A stretch of 64,000 nucleotides of DNA from Indolivaga macrotermitis. Its GTDB lineage: Bacteria; Bacteroidota; Bacteroidia; Bacteroidales; Dysgonomonadaceae. A program made the position numbers and the translations under genes. The notes beneath the pieces were generated by a model that had not been told where the DNA came from, searched no databases, and saw only the letters and a list, made by a program, of their open reading frames with translations. This document shows, in pieces, positions 34,996-44,683 of this stretch; position 1 is the stretch's first letter; every line of letters begins with the position of its first letter. Where the stretch lies: NCBI RefSeq assembly GCF_900128985.1, contig NZ_FQUC01000001.1, positions 434,001 to 498,000 of the forward strand. The letters run 5' to 3'.

Positions 34996-35540
34996 TATTT
35001 ATAAGTATTGTAAGATAATATTTCGTTTGTTGTTTTTCTTTTTTTGTTTCTGGTTGTTTCAGCAGGATAGCCGATGATAATATCAAGAATTACACGCTTC
35101 GAATCAGGGATGTTTAATAGTTTCTTTATCTTCGTTTCGTTAAACCAGCCTAATATGCATGAGCCCAAACCTTCCGATTCGGCAGCCAGAGTAATATGTG
35201 CTGCAGCGATACCCAGATCGAGTAAGGCAAATTCTTTATTTTTAATTATCCCGCCTATGCTTGAGCTGAGGTTTACTTTTTCTTCAACTACAACAATATG
35301 TACAGGAGCTTGTTTTGTAAAGTGATTCATTCCTAATAACCTGGCCGAAGCAGCATCTGCTACCTTGTTCTTAAGTTCCGGTTCATTCACTACAATAAAA
35401 TGCCATGGCTGTGAGTTACAAGCCGATGGAGCTAAACGGGCAGCTTCAATAATCCGGGAGATTTTTTCAGGCTCTACATTTCGCGAAGAGTCATATTTAC
35501 GTGTACTTTGCCTTTTGTTTACCAGTTCAAGAAAATCCAT
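34995..35540 (-). CDS. Nitroreductase-family flavoprotein
   Basis: 181 residues, cytoplasmic. RQSTRKYDSSRNVEPE and ARLAPSACNSQPWHFIVV match the FMN-binding part, and AAAHITLAAESEGLGSCILGWF the dimer interface. These enzymes reduce nitro, quinone or enone groups with NAD(P)H. It is coupled to the EamA exporter, so it may modify a compound that the latter removes; this is inference. Confidence 0.9.
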   Translation of the reverse strand: MDFLELVNKRQSTRKYDSSRNVEPEKISRIIEAARLAPSACNSQPWHFIVVNEPELKNKVADAASARLLGMNHFTKQAPVHIVVVEEKVNLSSSIGGIIKNKEFALLDLGIAAAHITLAAESEGLGSCILGWFNETKIKKLLNIPDSKRVILDIIIGYPAETTRNKKRKTTNEILSYNTYK

Positions 35541-35825
35541 CTAATAAAAGCTTAAGAATGAGAGTGCAAAATTACTCAATAAAACAGAATAAAGCCTATT
35601 CCGGACTTAAATATATTAGATGAAGTGTGATGTATTGTTTGAGGTTAATCCTATAGCTTCTACGCCTTTATTTATGGGCTTTTTATAGTGCTATATCCAT
35701 TTCTATAATTAGGTTATAATGGTAATATAGAATATTATATTCGATATTGTTATATTTTGTATTGTTATGTTAATATTTTACATATATTTACATAACAATA
35801 TAAGCACAATTAACTTTTTGTTACT
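35541..35825. promoter_or_regulatory. AT-rich promoter region with long inverted repeat
   Basis: A 285-base gap between divergent genes. TATTGTTATGT (35760-35770) and ACATAACAATA (35790-35800) are a perfect 11-bp inverted repeat with a 19-base spacer, ending 25 bases before the DUF3857 start. It may be an operator or a stem in the leader. No clear -7 box was found. Confidence 0.45.
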
Positions 35826-37805
35826 ATGAGATTCTACACCTATTTACTTGGAGCATTGTTTTTTCTGCAAGGACACGTGCTGTTTTCACAATCAAAGTTT
35901 GGAAATGCAACTTTAGAAGAACTAAATATGACTGTATATCCTCAGGATTCGGCAGCCTCGGCAGTTATACTATCTAAAGTGGGCGAAACCCGTTTTGTTT
36001 ATAATGAGCTAAATGGTTTTCAATTTGAGTTCACATTGAAGGTGAAGATGAAAATTTTAAAGAGCGAGGGGCTTGATCTTTGCAACCAGAGTTTTTCTTA
36101 TTATCAGGAAAGTAATTCGGTAGGAGAGAAAATAACCGGGCTAAGCGGAACTACATATAATCTGGAAGATGGTAAAATTGTGAAGACAAAGCTTTCGAAT
36201 GATTATATATTCGATGAGAATGTCGAGAAAAAGTGGAAGGTTAAGAAGTTCTCGATGCCTGCTGCTAAGGTTGGCTCCGTTGTGGAGTTTAAATATACCA
36301 TAACCTCAGTATATCTGTATGAATTGCGCGAATTCAGTTTTCAGACGTCTGTACCTATTCTATATACAAGTTACGAGATTATAATCCCGGATTATTACTA
36401 TTATAATGTAAACATGCAGGGATACGAATCATTGATTACGAAAAAGGAGCCGTCGAATCTTAATTTCAGTGTGAATTACAGAGATGATGACGGAAGATAT
36501 CACAACGAAAGGGTATCGGTTAATGCCGATAAATATTTGATGGTCGGAAAGGATATTCCGGCAATCAAAAGTGAACCTTACTTATGGGCTCTGGATGATT
36601 ATGTAACAAAAGTAAGTTTTGAATTAAGGTCAATCAAATATCCATGGTCTACGTTCAAATCTTTAACGACTACGTGGGGAGAAGTTGACAGACGCTTACT
36701 GGAAGCTGAAGACTTTGGAGGAAATTTGAAGAAAACAGGACTATTTAAAGATGATATCTCAAACACGGGGCAAACTCTAGACCGTGCAGTGGAAATTCTG
36801 GGGTTGGTAAAATCGAAGGTGAAATGGAATGACCAAATATCGCTGACGCCTGATAACCTGAAAGATGCTTTGAAAACAGGAATGGGAAATAGTGCCGATA
36901 TAAATTTTCTGTTGATAAATGCACTTAAAGCCGGAGGTTTCAATGCTTATCCGGTTGTGATGAGTAGCCGCGGAAAGGGCAGGCTTCCTATAGCTAATCC
37001 TTCTATTTCGGAACTGAACTATGCTATTGCCGCTGTCGAAATTGATACATTGACCTATTATACTGATGCTGCATCTAAATTTGGAGCATGGAATGTTTTG
37101 CCGGAAAGAAGTCTGGTGACTCAAGCCCGTGCTATAAATGGAACAAATTCGGATTGGGTGGATTTATCAACAAAAACAAAGGGTATATCATCTATTGTTG
37201 CTTCGGTAGAGTTTACGGATAAGGGAATGAAATCTATTGTAAAAGATATAATGCGAGATGAAGCAGCACTAAAATTTAAAGGATATTACGAAAAGTTCAA
37301 GGATCAGTCTGAATATACAGAGAACTTATCATCGAGGCTGAACGGTACAATTGAAGATTTTGAAATATCCGGAGAAAATTCGTCGGGTGATGACGTTAGG
37401 CTCAGCTATACTTTGATGAAAAGCGGATCGATAGGTGATGATATGATTTATTTTAATCCGTTAGTCGAAAGGATATTTACAGAGAACCCGTTTAAAGCGG
37501 AAACCCGAAAATTTCCGGTTAATTTTGATTGTCTGACGGATTACAAGCAGATTATATCAGTTACTATTCCCGAAGGATACGTTGTAGAGGAGTTACCACA
37601 ATCGACTAAAGTTGTTTATGGAGATAATGAGTTGACTTTTTTATACAGGATAGCCGCGAGTGGTAATAGGGTACAGATTCAATATTATTATCAAATCAAT
37701 AAACTGGAACTTTATCAGGAGTCTTATAGTGAGTTGCAGGACTTTTTTACCAAAATGGTAGCTCAAAGTTCTGCACAGATAGTATTAAAAAAGGCCGGAT
37801 CATAA
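35826..37805 (+). CDS. DUF3857/transglutaminase-like protein without catalytic Cys
   Basis: 659 residues with a signal peptide (MRFYTYLLGALFFLQGHVLF). An N-terminal DUF3857 domain (about 50-260) is followed by a transglutaminase-like core. The position of the catalytic Cys is Ser (GNSADIN, S356), and the matching His is also not evident (NYAIAAV), so peptide crosslinking or protease activity is unlikely. It is paired with a paralogue that keeps these residues, 12 bases downstream. Function unknown; a binding or scaffold role is possible. Confidence 0.8.
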   Translation: MRFYTYLLGALFFLQGHVLFSQSKFGNATLEELNMTVYPQDSAASAVILSKVGETRFVYNELNGFQFEFTLKVKMKILKSEGLDLCNQSFSYYQESNSVGEKITGLSGTTYNLEDGKIVKTKLSNDYIFDENVEKKWKVKKFSMPAAKVGSVVEFKYTITSVYLYELREFSFQTSVPILYTSYEIIIPDYYYYNVNMQGYESLITKKEPSNLNFSVNYRDDDGRYHNERVSVNADKYLMVGKDIPAIKSEPYLWALDDYVTKVSFELRSIKYPWSTFKSLTTTWGEVDRRLLEAEDFGGNLKKTGLFKDDISNTGQTLDRAVEILGLVKSKVKWNDQISLTPDNLKDALKTGMGNSADINFLLINALKAGGFNAYPVVMSSRGKGRLPIANPSISELNYAIAAVEIDTLTYYTDAASKFGAWNVLPERSLVTQARAINGTNSDWVDLSTKTKGISSIVASVEFTDKGMKSIVKDIMRDEAALKFKGYYEKFKDQSEYTENLSSRLNGTIEDFEISGENSSGDDVRLSYTLMKSGSIGDDMIYFNPLVERIFTENPFKAETRKFPVNFDCLTDYKQIISVTIPEGYVVEELPQSTKVVYGDNELTFLYRIAASGNRVQIQYYYQINKLELYQESYSELQDFFTKMVAQSSAQIVLKKAGS

Positions 37806-37817
37806 TAAGTAAAAGTG

Positions 37818-39731
37818 ATGAAACGATACTTCAAAACCATTATTATTCTTTGTTATGTGTTCACTGTATTCATGGAAGCCTTTGGTGCAGAGAAACAAGC
37901 TTATCCTGTAGTAACGATTGCCGACAGCTTAAAGAAAAATGCCAATACCGTGATCCGGCTAAATCAGGAAGAGTTTATTCAGTCGGATATCAACAAAGCC
38001 ATATATAAGGTTACAAAAGTGGTAACCATATTGAACAAGCAAGGAGAAGATTATGGTAATTTTACTTTTACCGGAGATAAATTCCGGGAGTTATCTTCTT
38101 TTTCCGGAATTATCAGGGATGCTGAGGGAAATATAACAAGAAAGATAAAAAAAGGAGACCTGACTACTTCTACTCTTTCTGATGATGGTTTAGCTACAGG
38201 TAGAGTAGATATGTTCTATATATACAAAAGCCCTTCGTATCCGTATACGGTTGAGTACGAATATGAGGAAAAATGGAAAGATGGGATATTGAGCTATCCT
38301 GCATTTTATCCTTATGACGGATATTTTCAGTCAGTAGAAAAAAGCACCATAAAAATAGAAGTACCATCTTCTGTTATTTTAAGAAAATATGTTTTCGGAA
38401 ATCTGGATATGGAAGAAGAGAAAACTTCTGCATCCACAGTTTATTCTTCATCTTCAAGTAGTTTACCGGCTATATCATACGAGCCGTTAGCTCCTTCCTT
38501 CAGGGAGATATTTCCCCGTGTCTTGATGGCACCTTCAGACTTTTGTTTCGACTCGTATTGTGGTAATATGGCGGATTGGGCTAATTACGGATTGTGGGTG
38601 GATAAATTATTGAAAGGCAAAGACCAACTGCCTCCGGCATTGATCGCTCAATTGGAAGATATGACCCGGAATGCAAAAACCGTAAGGGAAAAAGTGGAAA
38701 CTGTATTTGATTATATGCAGAAGAACACCCGTTATGTAAGTATTCAGCTGGGTATCGGTGGGTATCAGCCCATGGATGCTATGACTGTGTCTAAAGTGAA
38801 ATTTAGCGATTGCAAAGGGCTTACCAATTATATGTATGCGATGCTGAAAGCAATTGATATACCGTCTAACTACTGCGTTATCAGTACAAAGGAGAAAAGA
38901 TTATTTGCCGATTATCCGAATTTTAATCAGGCTGACCATGTTATTTTATTAGTCCCGAATGGAAATGATAGCATTTGGCTTGAATGTACAAATCAGACAT
39001 TACCGTTCGGATACGTACATCAGAAGATTGCAGGGCACGATGCTGTTGTTATAGGAGAGACAGGGGGAGCTATAGCCCGCCTTCCGGATTATACAGATAA
39101 ACAAAATAAAAGAGAATCGACTCTGAATTTAACTGTCGATGGAGATGGAGGCGTCTCAGGTGATGTGTCAACCGTAGAATATCTGGATGGTTTCGAACAA
39201 TCCTATTCTGTTATGGAGTCGGACGACCGTGACCGGTTGGTTAAGTATGTAAACCAAAGTATTCCGATCTCTAAAATGCAGTTAGGGCAGATCAAGACAT
39301 CCTTGAATAAATCAGCTTATCCATCTTCTTCAATGTCTGTGCCGTTTTCTGCAGCCGATTTCGCAGCAAAGACAGGTAGCCGTTTGTTCATTCCTCTTAG
39401 TCCTGTACGGCAAGCTAGCTTGAATATGCTGACAGCCCAGACACGGGTTCATGATATTGAAATTTCTCAAGGGTTTACAGATTCTGTATTTGTTTCGATC
39501 AACCTGCCTCAAGGATATGCTGTAGAGCTTTTGCCCAAAGATATAATGATCGAAACTGAGTTTGGTATATTTGTTTGTAAAAGTGAGAATAAGGAAGGTC
39601 AAATAATCTATTCCCAAACAATAGATATCTATACCGGACGTTATGATAAGAGTAAGTATGCAGACATTAAAAGTTTTTTTACTCAGATAACATCGGCGTT
39701 AAACCGGAAAATGGTATTGAAACAACTATAG
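37818..39731 (+). CDS. DUF3857/transglutaminase-like protein with intact Cys-His
   Basis: 637 residues from ATG 37818; the GTG three bases earlier is less likely. The signal peptide is MKRYFKTIIILCYVFTVFM. DUF3857 (about 55-220) precedes a transglutaminase core with C332 in FSDCKGLT and H374 in ADHVIL, followed by WLECT. Such proteins may cleave or modify peptides in the envelope. The arrangement as a second copy next to a Cys-less relative suggests a functional pair. Confidence 0.82.
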   Translation: MKRYFKTIIILCYVFTVFMEAFGAEKQAYPVVTIADSLKKNANTVIRLNQEEFIQSDINKAIYKVTKVVTILNKQGEDYGNFTFTGDKFRELSSFSGIIRDAEGNITRKIKKGDLTTSTLSDDGLATGRVDMFYIYKSPSYPYTVEYEYEEKWKDGILSYPAFYPYDGYFQSVEKSTIKIEVPSSVILRKYVFGNLDMEEEKTSASTVYSSSSSSLPAISYEPLAPSFREIFPRVLMAPSDFCFDSYCGNMADWANYGLWVDKLLKGKDQLPPALIAQLEDMTRNAKTVREKVETVFDYMQKNTRYVSIQLGIGGYQPMDAMTVSKVKFSDCKGLTNYMYAMLKAIDIPSNYCVISTKEKRLFADYPNFNQADHVILLVPNGNDSIWLECTNQTLPFGYVHQKIAGHDAVVIGETGGAIARLPDYTDKQNKRESTLNLTVDGDGGVSGDVSTVEYLDGFEQSYSVMESDDRDRLVKYVNQSIPISKMQLGQIKTSLNKSAYPSSSMSVPFSAADFAAKTGSRLFIPLSPVRQASLNMLTAQTRVHDIEISQGFTDSVFVSINLPQGYAVELLPKDIMIETEFGIFVCKSENKEGQIIYSQTIDIYTGRYDKSKYADIKSFFTQITSALNRKMVLKQL

Positions 39732-39761
39732 AATACATACTTACATAATCATAATGAAAAG

Positions 39762-40322
39762 ATGGGGAACAAGGTTGTTTTTATAGGAGATTCGATTACT
39801 GAATTCTGGGAATGGAAAGATGCTGTTTTCTTCAAGTCTAACGGCTATATATGTAAGGGAATTGGAGGGCAGACCACAGACGAAATGCTACTCAGGTTTA
39901 AACGGGATGTACTTGATCTTAATCCTCAGATTGTTGTGATAAGCGGAGGAATTAATGATGCTTCGGAATTTAATGCACCTTACGATGAGGACGAAACCCT
40001 TGCTAATCTAAAGTTTATGGCAGAATCGGCGGAATCAAATGGTATAAAGGTTATATTAACATCGGTTCCTTACACCCGTGTTTTTAATTGGGGAGGAAAA
40101 TCGAAGGAGGTATCTGCACGTACATGCGAACTAAATGTGAAAATAGAATTGTATGCCCACCAGAAGGGATATGTATTTGCCGATCTTTTCGCTCCTTTTT
40201 TGAAGTCTGACGGATCAATGGACTCTCAATATATCCCAGATGAGATACATCCCAGTAAGGAAGGGTATGCTTTAATGAAAACAGTAATTGAAGAAGCAAT
40301 AAGTAGTTTATTGACAGAGTAA
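39762..40322 (+). CDS. SGNH/GDSL hydrolase, cytoplasmic type
   Basis: 186 residues without a signal peptide. Blocks: IGDSITEFW (S11), GIGGQTTDEML, ISGGINDA and DEIHPSKEGY (H163). It is related to platelet-activating-factor acetylhydrolase-like esterases. It follows the DUF3857 pair by 30 bases and converges with licD-like gene at 40324. The substrate is unknown. Confidence 0.87.
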   Translation: MGNKVVFIGDSITEFWEWKDAVFFKSNGYICKGIGGQTTDEMLLRFKRDVLDLNPQIVVISGGINDASEFNAPYDEDETLANLKFMAESAESNGIKVILTSVPYTRVFNWGGKSKEVSARTCELNVKIELYAHQKGYVFADLFAPFLKSDGSMDSQYIPDEIHPSKEGYALMKTVIEEAISSLLTE

Positions 40323-40323
40323 G

Positions 40324-41124
40324 TTATTTGTATGTAACACGTAAAAAATGAGTAGCCCTTTTTTCTTTTGGCGGAATTGTCATATAATCACCATATTGTT
40401 TGCTTAAGTAAGCATCGGGATTACCCGGTGCCGAAAATGTTTTTCCTTCGAATTCAATTGTGCTGGTCGGTAATATATAAGAAGCATGGTGATTAGTGGT
40501 ATTTCCAATACCATAGCTATGCAGTATATGGTTGGGTTTAGTGATAGAACATATTCCGCGTGCAACATATTTCAGAAGGATACCGAAAGGATAGAAAAAT
40601 AACAGTGACGAGAAATATTCCATGAAGTATTGTGCAGAATGAAACGGCTTACCTCTTTTAATGCGTCTGTATCCTCGTCCATAAAAGAAATCGACAAAAC
40701 TTTTCAACCGCTTATAGCTTCGTTCTTCCGGAAAAATGTCGATATACAATCCCTTTTCGGTATATCTGTCTAATTCATCATCTTCCTCATGCACGATAGA
40801 ATTACGGTCTCTCACTTTTGTAAATAATAGCCTGTATCCTTTATCTTTAGGTGTTTGTAGATAAAATGTATCCGGTAATTCTTCCGAAAGTTTTTGAAGA
40901 AGCTTCTCATAATCGGGTAAGAGTAGTTCTATGTCTATATCATCATCCCAAGGTATAAATCCTCCGTGACGCATAGCCCCCAGAAGAGTACCTCCACTTA
41001 GCCAATATGGAATATTATATTTGTCGGCAATAGATGTTACAGTTTCCAGAATCTCCAACATCTTGAGTTGTAATTTTCTAAGTTCCGAACCTTCGGGGTT
41101 GTATTGGGATAAATCGTCAGTCAT
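40324..41124 (-). CDS. LicD-family phosphotransferase
   Basis: 266 residues. YWLSGGTLLGAMRHGGFIP followed by WDDDIDIE is the LicD/nucleotidyltransferase signature, with the Asp residues binding metal. LicD proteins add phosphocholine or similar groups to surface glycans. The gene stands alone, two bases from the end of the convergent SGNH gene. The acceptor is unknown. Confidence 0.9.
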   Translation of the reverse strand: MTDDLSQYNPEGSELRKLQLKMLEILETVTSIADKYNIPYWLSGGTLLGAMRHGGFIPWDDDIDIELLLPDYEKLLQKLSEELPDTFYLQTPKDKGYRLLFTKVRDRNSIVHEEDDELDRYTEKGLYIDIFPEERSYKRLKSFVDFFYGRGYRRIKRGKPFHSAQYFMEYFSSLLFFYPFGILLKYVARGICSITKPNHILHSYGIGNTTNHHASYILPTSTIEFEGKTFSAPGNPDAYLSKQYGDYMTIPPKEKRATHFLRVTYK

Positions 41125-41242
41125 AATCGCATAAAGAAAATAGTATACAAAAATAGGTATTTATTAAGTGTTTAGTTTCTTTGATTTATATAAATCTGAA
41201 GAAAAAAGAATAAGTTGGTATCTACACAACAGTAAAAAAATG

Positions 41243-41250
41243 TATTTTTG
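41243..41250 (+). promoter_or_regulatory. Candidate -7 box upstream of plsC
   Basis: TATTTTTG matches TAnnTTTG, 34 bases before the plsC start. A TTGG at 41215 lies 25 bases upstream, slightly longer than the usual -33/-7 spacing. Confidence 0.4.
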
Positions 41251-41284
41251 TTTATTTGATCAATAATCAAAAGTAAATTCAAAG

Positions 41285-42019
41285 ATGAGAGTAGTTGCGT
41301 CGTTCCTCTACCAATGGCTGATTTTCACTCCTATTCTTGTGTTTGCTACTATTATAACAGCTGTATTGGTTATGTGTGGCTGCACCATTGGTAAACATAA
41401 ATTCTGGGGATATGTTCCTCCGAAATATTGGTCTAAAATAGTATGCAGGGCTGCTCTTTGTAAAATAAGAGTGAAGCCGAATGCTAAAGTGAAGCCGGAT
41501 GAATCGTATGTCTTTGTTGCGAATCATCAGGGTGCATTCGATATATTTCTGACATACGGGTACTTGAACCAAAATATCAAATGGGTACAGAAGTCCGAAT
41601 TACGCCGGCTACCTTTTGTCGGAAAAGCATCCGAAATAGCAGGCCATGTGTTTGTGGACAGCTCTAATACAAAAACAATGCTGCAAACTATACAGAAGGC
41701 CGAGGAAGAACTCGTAGAAGGTGTTTCTATGGTTATCTTTCCCGAAGGAGCCCGAACCCTGAATGCCAAGATGGGACGGTTTAGAAAAGGGGCGTATGTA
41801 ATAGCTACCCAGATGCAATTGCCAATAGTTCCTATAACATTGAATGGCCCGTATAATGTTTTGAAAAGAAATACTTCGACAATGCATTTCGGAAAAACAA
41901 TGGAGATAATCGTACATGATCCGATTGAAACAAAAGGATTAACCACCGATGATATTCCCGAATTGATAGAGCAAAGCCGTAGTGCCATAGAGTCGGGGCT
42001 TTGGGCTGAGTTCAGATGA
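41285..42019 (+). CDS. plsC: 1-acyl-sn-glycerol-3-phosphate acyltransferase
   Basis: 244 residues with an N-terminal membrane helix (about 8-32). The HX4D motif is NHQGAFD (H81, D86), and FPEGAR is at 152-157. It acylates lysophosphatidate to phosphatidate in phospholipid synthesis. It is monocistronic, between licD (divergent) and the LysM gene. An ornithine-lipid acyltransferase is a less likely alternative. Confidence 0.9.
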   Translation: MRVVASFLYQWLIFTPILVFATIITAVLVMCGCTIGKHKFWGYVPPKYWSKIVCRAALCKIRVKPNAKVKPDESYVFVANHQGAFDIFLTYGYLNQNIKWVQKSELRRLPFVGKASEIAGHVFVDSSNTKTMLQTIQKAEEELVEGVSMVIFPEGARTLNAKMGRFRKGAYVIATQMQLPIVPITLNGPYNVLKRNTSTMHFGKTMEIIVHDPIETKGLTTDDIPELIEQSRSAIESGLWAEFR

Positions 42020-42084
42020 GAAGGATTCGCTGTATCTGTTAACTAATGAGAATTAAAAAAATGCGAAAATGTCGCTATATTTTA

Positions 42085-42092
42085 TACCTTTG
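42085..42092 (+). promoter_or_regulatory. Candidate -7 box upstream of the LysM gene
   Basis: TACCTTTG is a full match to the Bacteroidota -7 consensus TAnnTTTG and lies 26 bases before the start codon at 42118. No convincing -33 element was seen. Confidence 0.55.
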
Positions 42093-42117
42093 CTACTCAA
42101 TATAAACGTATAGACAA

Positions 42118-43941
42118 ATGAGTTTAAAAAAAATTAAATCCATTCTTGTATTAGGTTGTCTGCTATTAGCACCGTCTCTGTCAGCGACAACAATAGGGAA
42201 ATTCGGAGCAAACACAGAAATAAGCTCTCACCAGACAGATAAAAAATATATCACCCATATAGTTTCAAAAGGAGAAACTGCCTATTCGATATCTAAGCAG
42301 TATAATGTTCCGGTAGCAGATCTTTATATCTTAAATCCGGAGATAGAGAATGGATTGAAAATAGGAGCAGCAATCAAGGTTCCGGATAACGGAGGAGTGC
42401 AATCTGCGGTAGCAACCGCACAGCCTAAAATAGGTTCTTCGGTATATGGAATCAGGGAATATATAGTAAAAGCTAAAGAAACACTGTATTCAATTTCAAA
42501 ATCTACAGGAGTCTCTATTGAGCAATTGGTGGATGTAAACCCCGAACTTAGTCAAAAACCTTTATATATTGGTCAACGGTTGGTAATTCCATTAGGTCAG
42601 GAGCAAACAGCAGCAGCGGCTCAAGGTCGTCCGCAAGTTCAGCCTGTACCTGCACCTGTGCAATACCGTCAGCATACTGTTGAGCCGAAAGAAACCCTTT
42701 ATGGAATCTCTAGGCAATATAATACTACACCGGAAGACCTGATAAGCCTGAATCCTTCTTTGAGAGATGGCCTTAAACAAGGTATGACTATCTTGATACC
42801 GAATGCGAATAGTTCGTCATATACGGCTACTCCTCAGGTTTCGACCGGAGTATCTACTTTGCAGGATATTAATGGACTAAATATAGGGGTAATAATGCCT
42901 TTCCTGAATAAATCGGAAGGACAAAGCGCCCGCTTCTTGGAATACTATGAAGGTTTTCTGATGGCATTGAACGATGTCAAAGCACGAGGCTTGTCTGCTA
43001 ATGTGTATGTGTTTGATATGGGATCAGAGACAGGTACAGCAAAGTTGAAAAGTTTGCTTGATACTTATGAAATGAAAAATCTTGATATGGTTATAGGAGG
43101 TGTTTCACCCGAACAGATTTCCATAATGTCTGCATTTGCTCAAAAACAAGGTATAAAGTACGTTATCCCTTTCCCTACTAAGAAACACGAGACCCAGAAC
43201 AATACCCATGTGTTTCAGGTAAATGCTCCTTCCAGCGAATTATACACAAATGTAGCCCGCACTTTTGTCAGTTTATTTTCCGGTGCAAATGTTATCTGTA
43301 TAACAGGTAATGGAGATGATAAAAAAGAACTTATTTCGACGTTAGATAGTTATTTGTCTCAGTCAGGGACAAAGATTAGAAAAATATCGGACAATCAAAG
43401 CTTAACTGCAAACTTGGCTTTGGCAATCGACCCCAGCAGAAAAAATGTAATTATCCCGGCATCCGGCTCAATCCAGACTCTACAAACTATTTTACCGGCA
43501 TTAGGGACTGTTGTAAACGAAAGGCCGGGAGTAAGCATATCTCTATTCGGGCACACCGAGTGGCAGACATATACCCAGTATACTACAGAATTTGGCAAAT
43601 ATGATACATATTTCTATACTCCGTTCTATGCTAATGATACAGACTATAAAGTGTCGAGGTTTGTACAGGATTACAAAGGCTGGTATAATAATAAGTCGCT
43701 GATAAATACTTATCCGAAATATGGAATGCTGGGATATGATACAGGATTGTATTTCCTTACAGCTTATCTGAATTACGGACGCGATTTTCAGAATCAGATT
43801 GGTTCTGTCGCAGTTCCAACTCTTCAGACACCATTCTCATTTGTGAAAGCGAACCCGACAGGCGGTTTTATGAATAACGGATTTTATCTGATTCATTATA
43901 AGCCGAACGGAACAATCGATAAAATAGAATACGGTAAATGA
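42118..43941 (+). CDS. Triple-LysM protein fused to a periplasmic-binding-protein-like domain
   Basis: 607 residues with a signal peptide. Three LysM domains at about 45-89, 112-158 and 184-228 (for example KGETAYSISKQYNVP, KETLYGISRQYNTTP) are followed by a region (about 255-600) resembling type 1 periplasmic binding/ABC receptor proteins (NIGVIMPFLNKSEGQSAR, FDMGSETGTAKLKSLLDTYE). LysM binds peptidoglycan, so the sensor or binding domain would be fixed to the cell wall. The stop overlaps the next start by four bases (ATGA), coupling it to an outer-membrane barrel. Ligand unknown. Confidence 0.85.
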   Translation: MSLKKIKSILVLGCLLLAPSLSATTIGKFGANTEISSHQTDKKYITHIVSKGETAYSISKQYNVPVADLYILNPEIENGLKIGAAIKVPDNGGVQSAVATAQPKIGSSVYGIREYIVKAKETLYSISKSTGVSIEQLVDVNPELSQKPLYIGQRLVIPLGQEQTAAAAQGRPQVQPVPAPVQYRQHTVEPKETLYGISRQYNTTPEDLISLNPSLRDGLKQGMTILIPNANSSSYTATPQVSTGVSTLQDINGLNIGVIMPFLNKSEGQSARFLEYYEGFLMALNDVKARGLSANVYVFDMGSETGTAKLKSLLDTYEMKNLDMVIGGVSPEQISIMSAFAQKQGIKYVIPFPTKKHETQNNTHVFQVNAPSSELYTNVARTFVSLFSGANVICITGNGDDKKELISTLDSYLSQSGTKIRKISDNQSLTANLALAIDPSRKNVIIPASGSIQTLQTILPALGTVVNERPGVSISLFGHTEWQTYTQYTTEFGKYDTYFYTPFYANDTDYKVSRFVQDYKGWYNNKSLINTYPKYGMLGYDTGLYFLTAYLNYGRDFQNQIGSVAVPTLQTPFSFVKANPTGGFMNNGFYLIHYKPNGTIDKIEYGK

Positions 43942-44636
43942 AAAAATGTCTGTTGATAAGCTTGTTTCTGATAGGGGCTAGCCTGCTAGGATTTGGTCAG
44001 GATAAATTTAAATCGGAATGGAATGTAGGTGTCGGGTTCGGACCAACTTTTTCATCCATGAGTATTGTACCTACAAGTACTAACCTCAATTTTAGGACTA
44101 AATCCATACAACAATTTCAAGGCGGAGTTTCCGTGCGCTATATATCCGAGAAGAATGTAGGGTTAATAGCCGAATTGAACTACTCGCAAATGGGATGGAA
44201 AACAGATTTTCGGGATGAAAATCTGGTCGCAAACCAGCATCAACATACATTGAATTATATCACGATACCCTTTCTGACACATATCTATTTTGGAGATAAG
44301 GTACGGTTCTTCTTTAATGCCGGTCCACAAATAGGCATTATGTTCAGCGATAAAGAGAAAACAAATGCCGCCTTTGATGAATGGCTGGCCACACCTCCCG
44401 ATTCAGCCAGTTTCTCCACTGATCTGTATGGATTGAAAGCTCAGCGGAAAATAGATTATGGTATAACAGTAGGTATGGGGGTAGAACTTCGTACAGGTGT
44501 CGGTAATTTTGCCTTAGAAGGGCGTTACTATATGGGCTTTGGCGATATATATGATAATCGGAAGTATGATCCATATTCACGTTCGGCTAACAGGGTTATT
44601 TCAGCAAAACTGACCTACTATATCAAAGCCTTCTGA
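43938..44636 (+). CDS. Outer-membrane beta-barrel protein
   Basis: 232 residues with a signal peptide (MKKCLLISLFLIGASLLGFG). Alternating amphipathic strands with GVGFGPTFSSM, GGVSVRYISEK and FFFNAGPQIG are typical of the PF13568-like porin/OmpA-type barrel group. It is translationally coupled to the LysM protein, so the two probably form an envelope assembly linking cell wall and outer membrane; this is inference. Confidence 0.8.
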   Translation: MKKCLLISLFLIGASLLGFGQDKFKSEWNVGVGFGPTFSSMSIVPTSTNLNFRTKSIQQFQGGVSVRYISEKNVGLIAELNYSQMGWKTDFRDENLVANQHQHTLNYITIPFLTHIYFGDKVRFFFNAGPQIGIMFSDKEKTNAAFDEWLATPPDSASFSTDLYGLKAQRKIDYGITVGMGVELRTGVGNFALEGRYYMGFGDIYDNRKYDPYSRSANRVISAKLTYYIKAF

Positions 44637-44683
44637 AAGAGACAATATCTAATCTATAACATATAAACAGACTCTAGACTATT

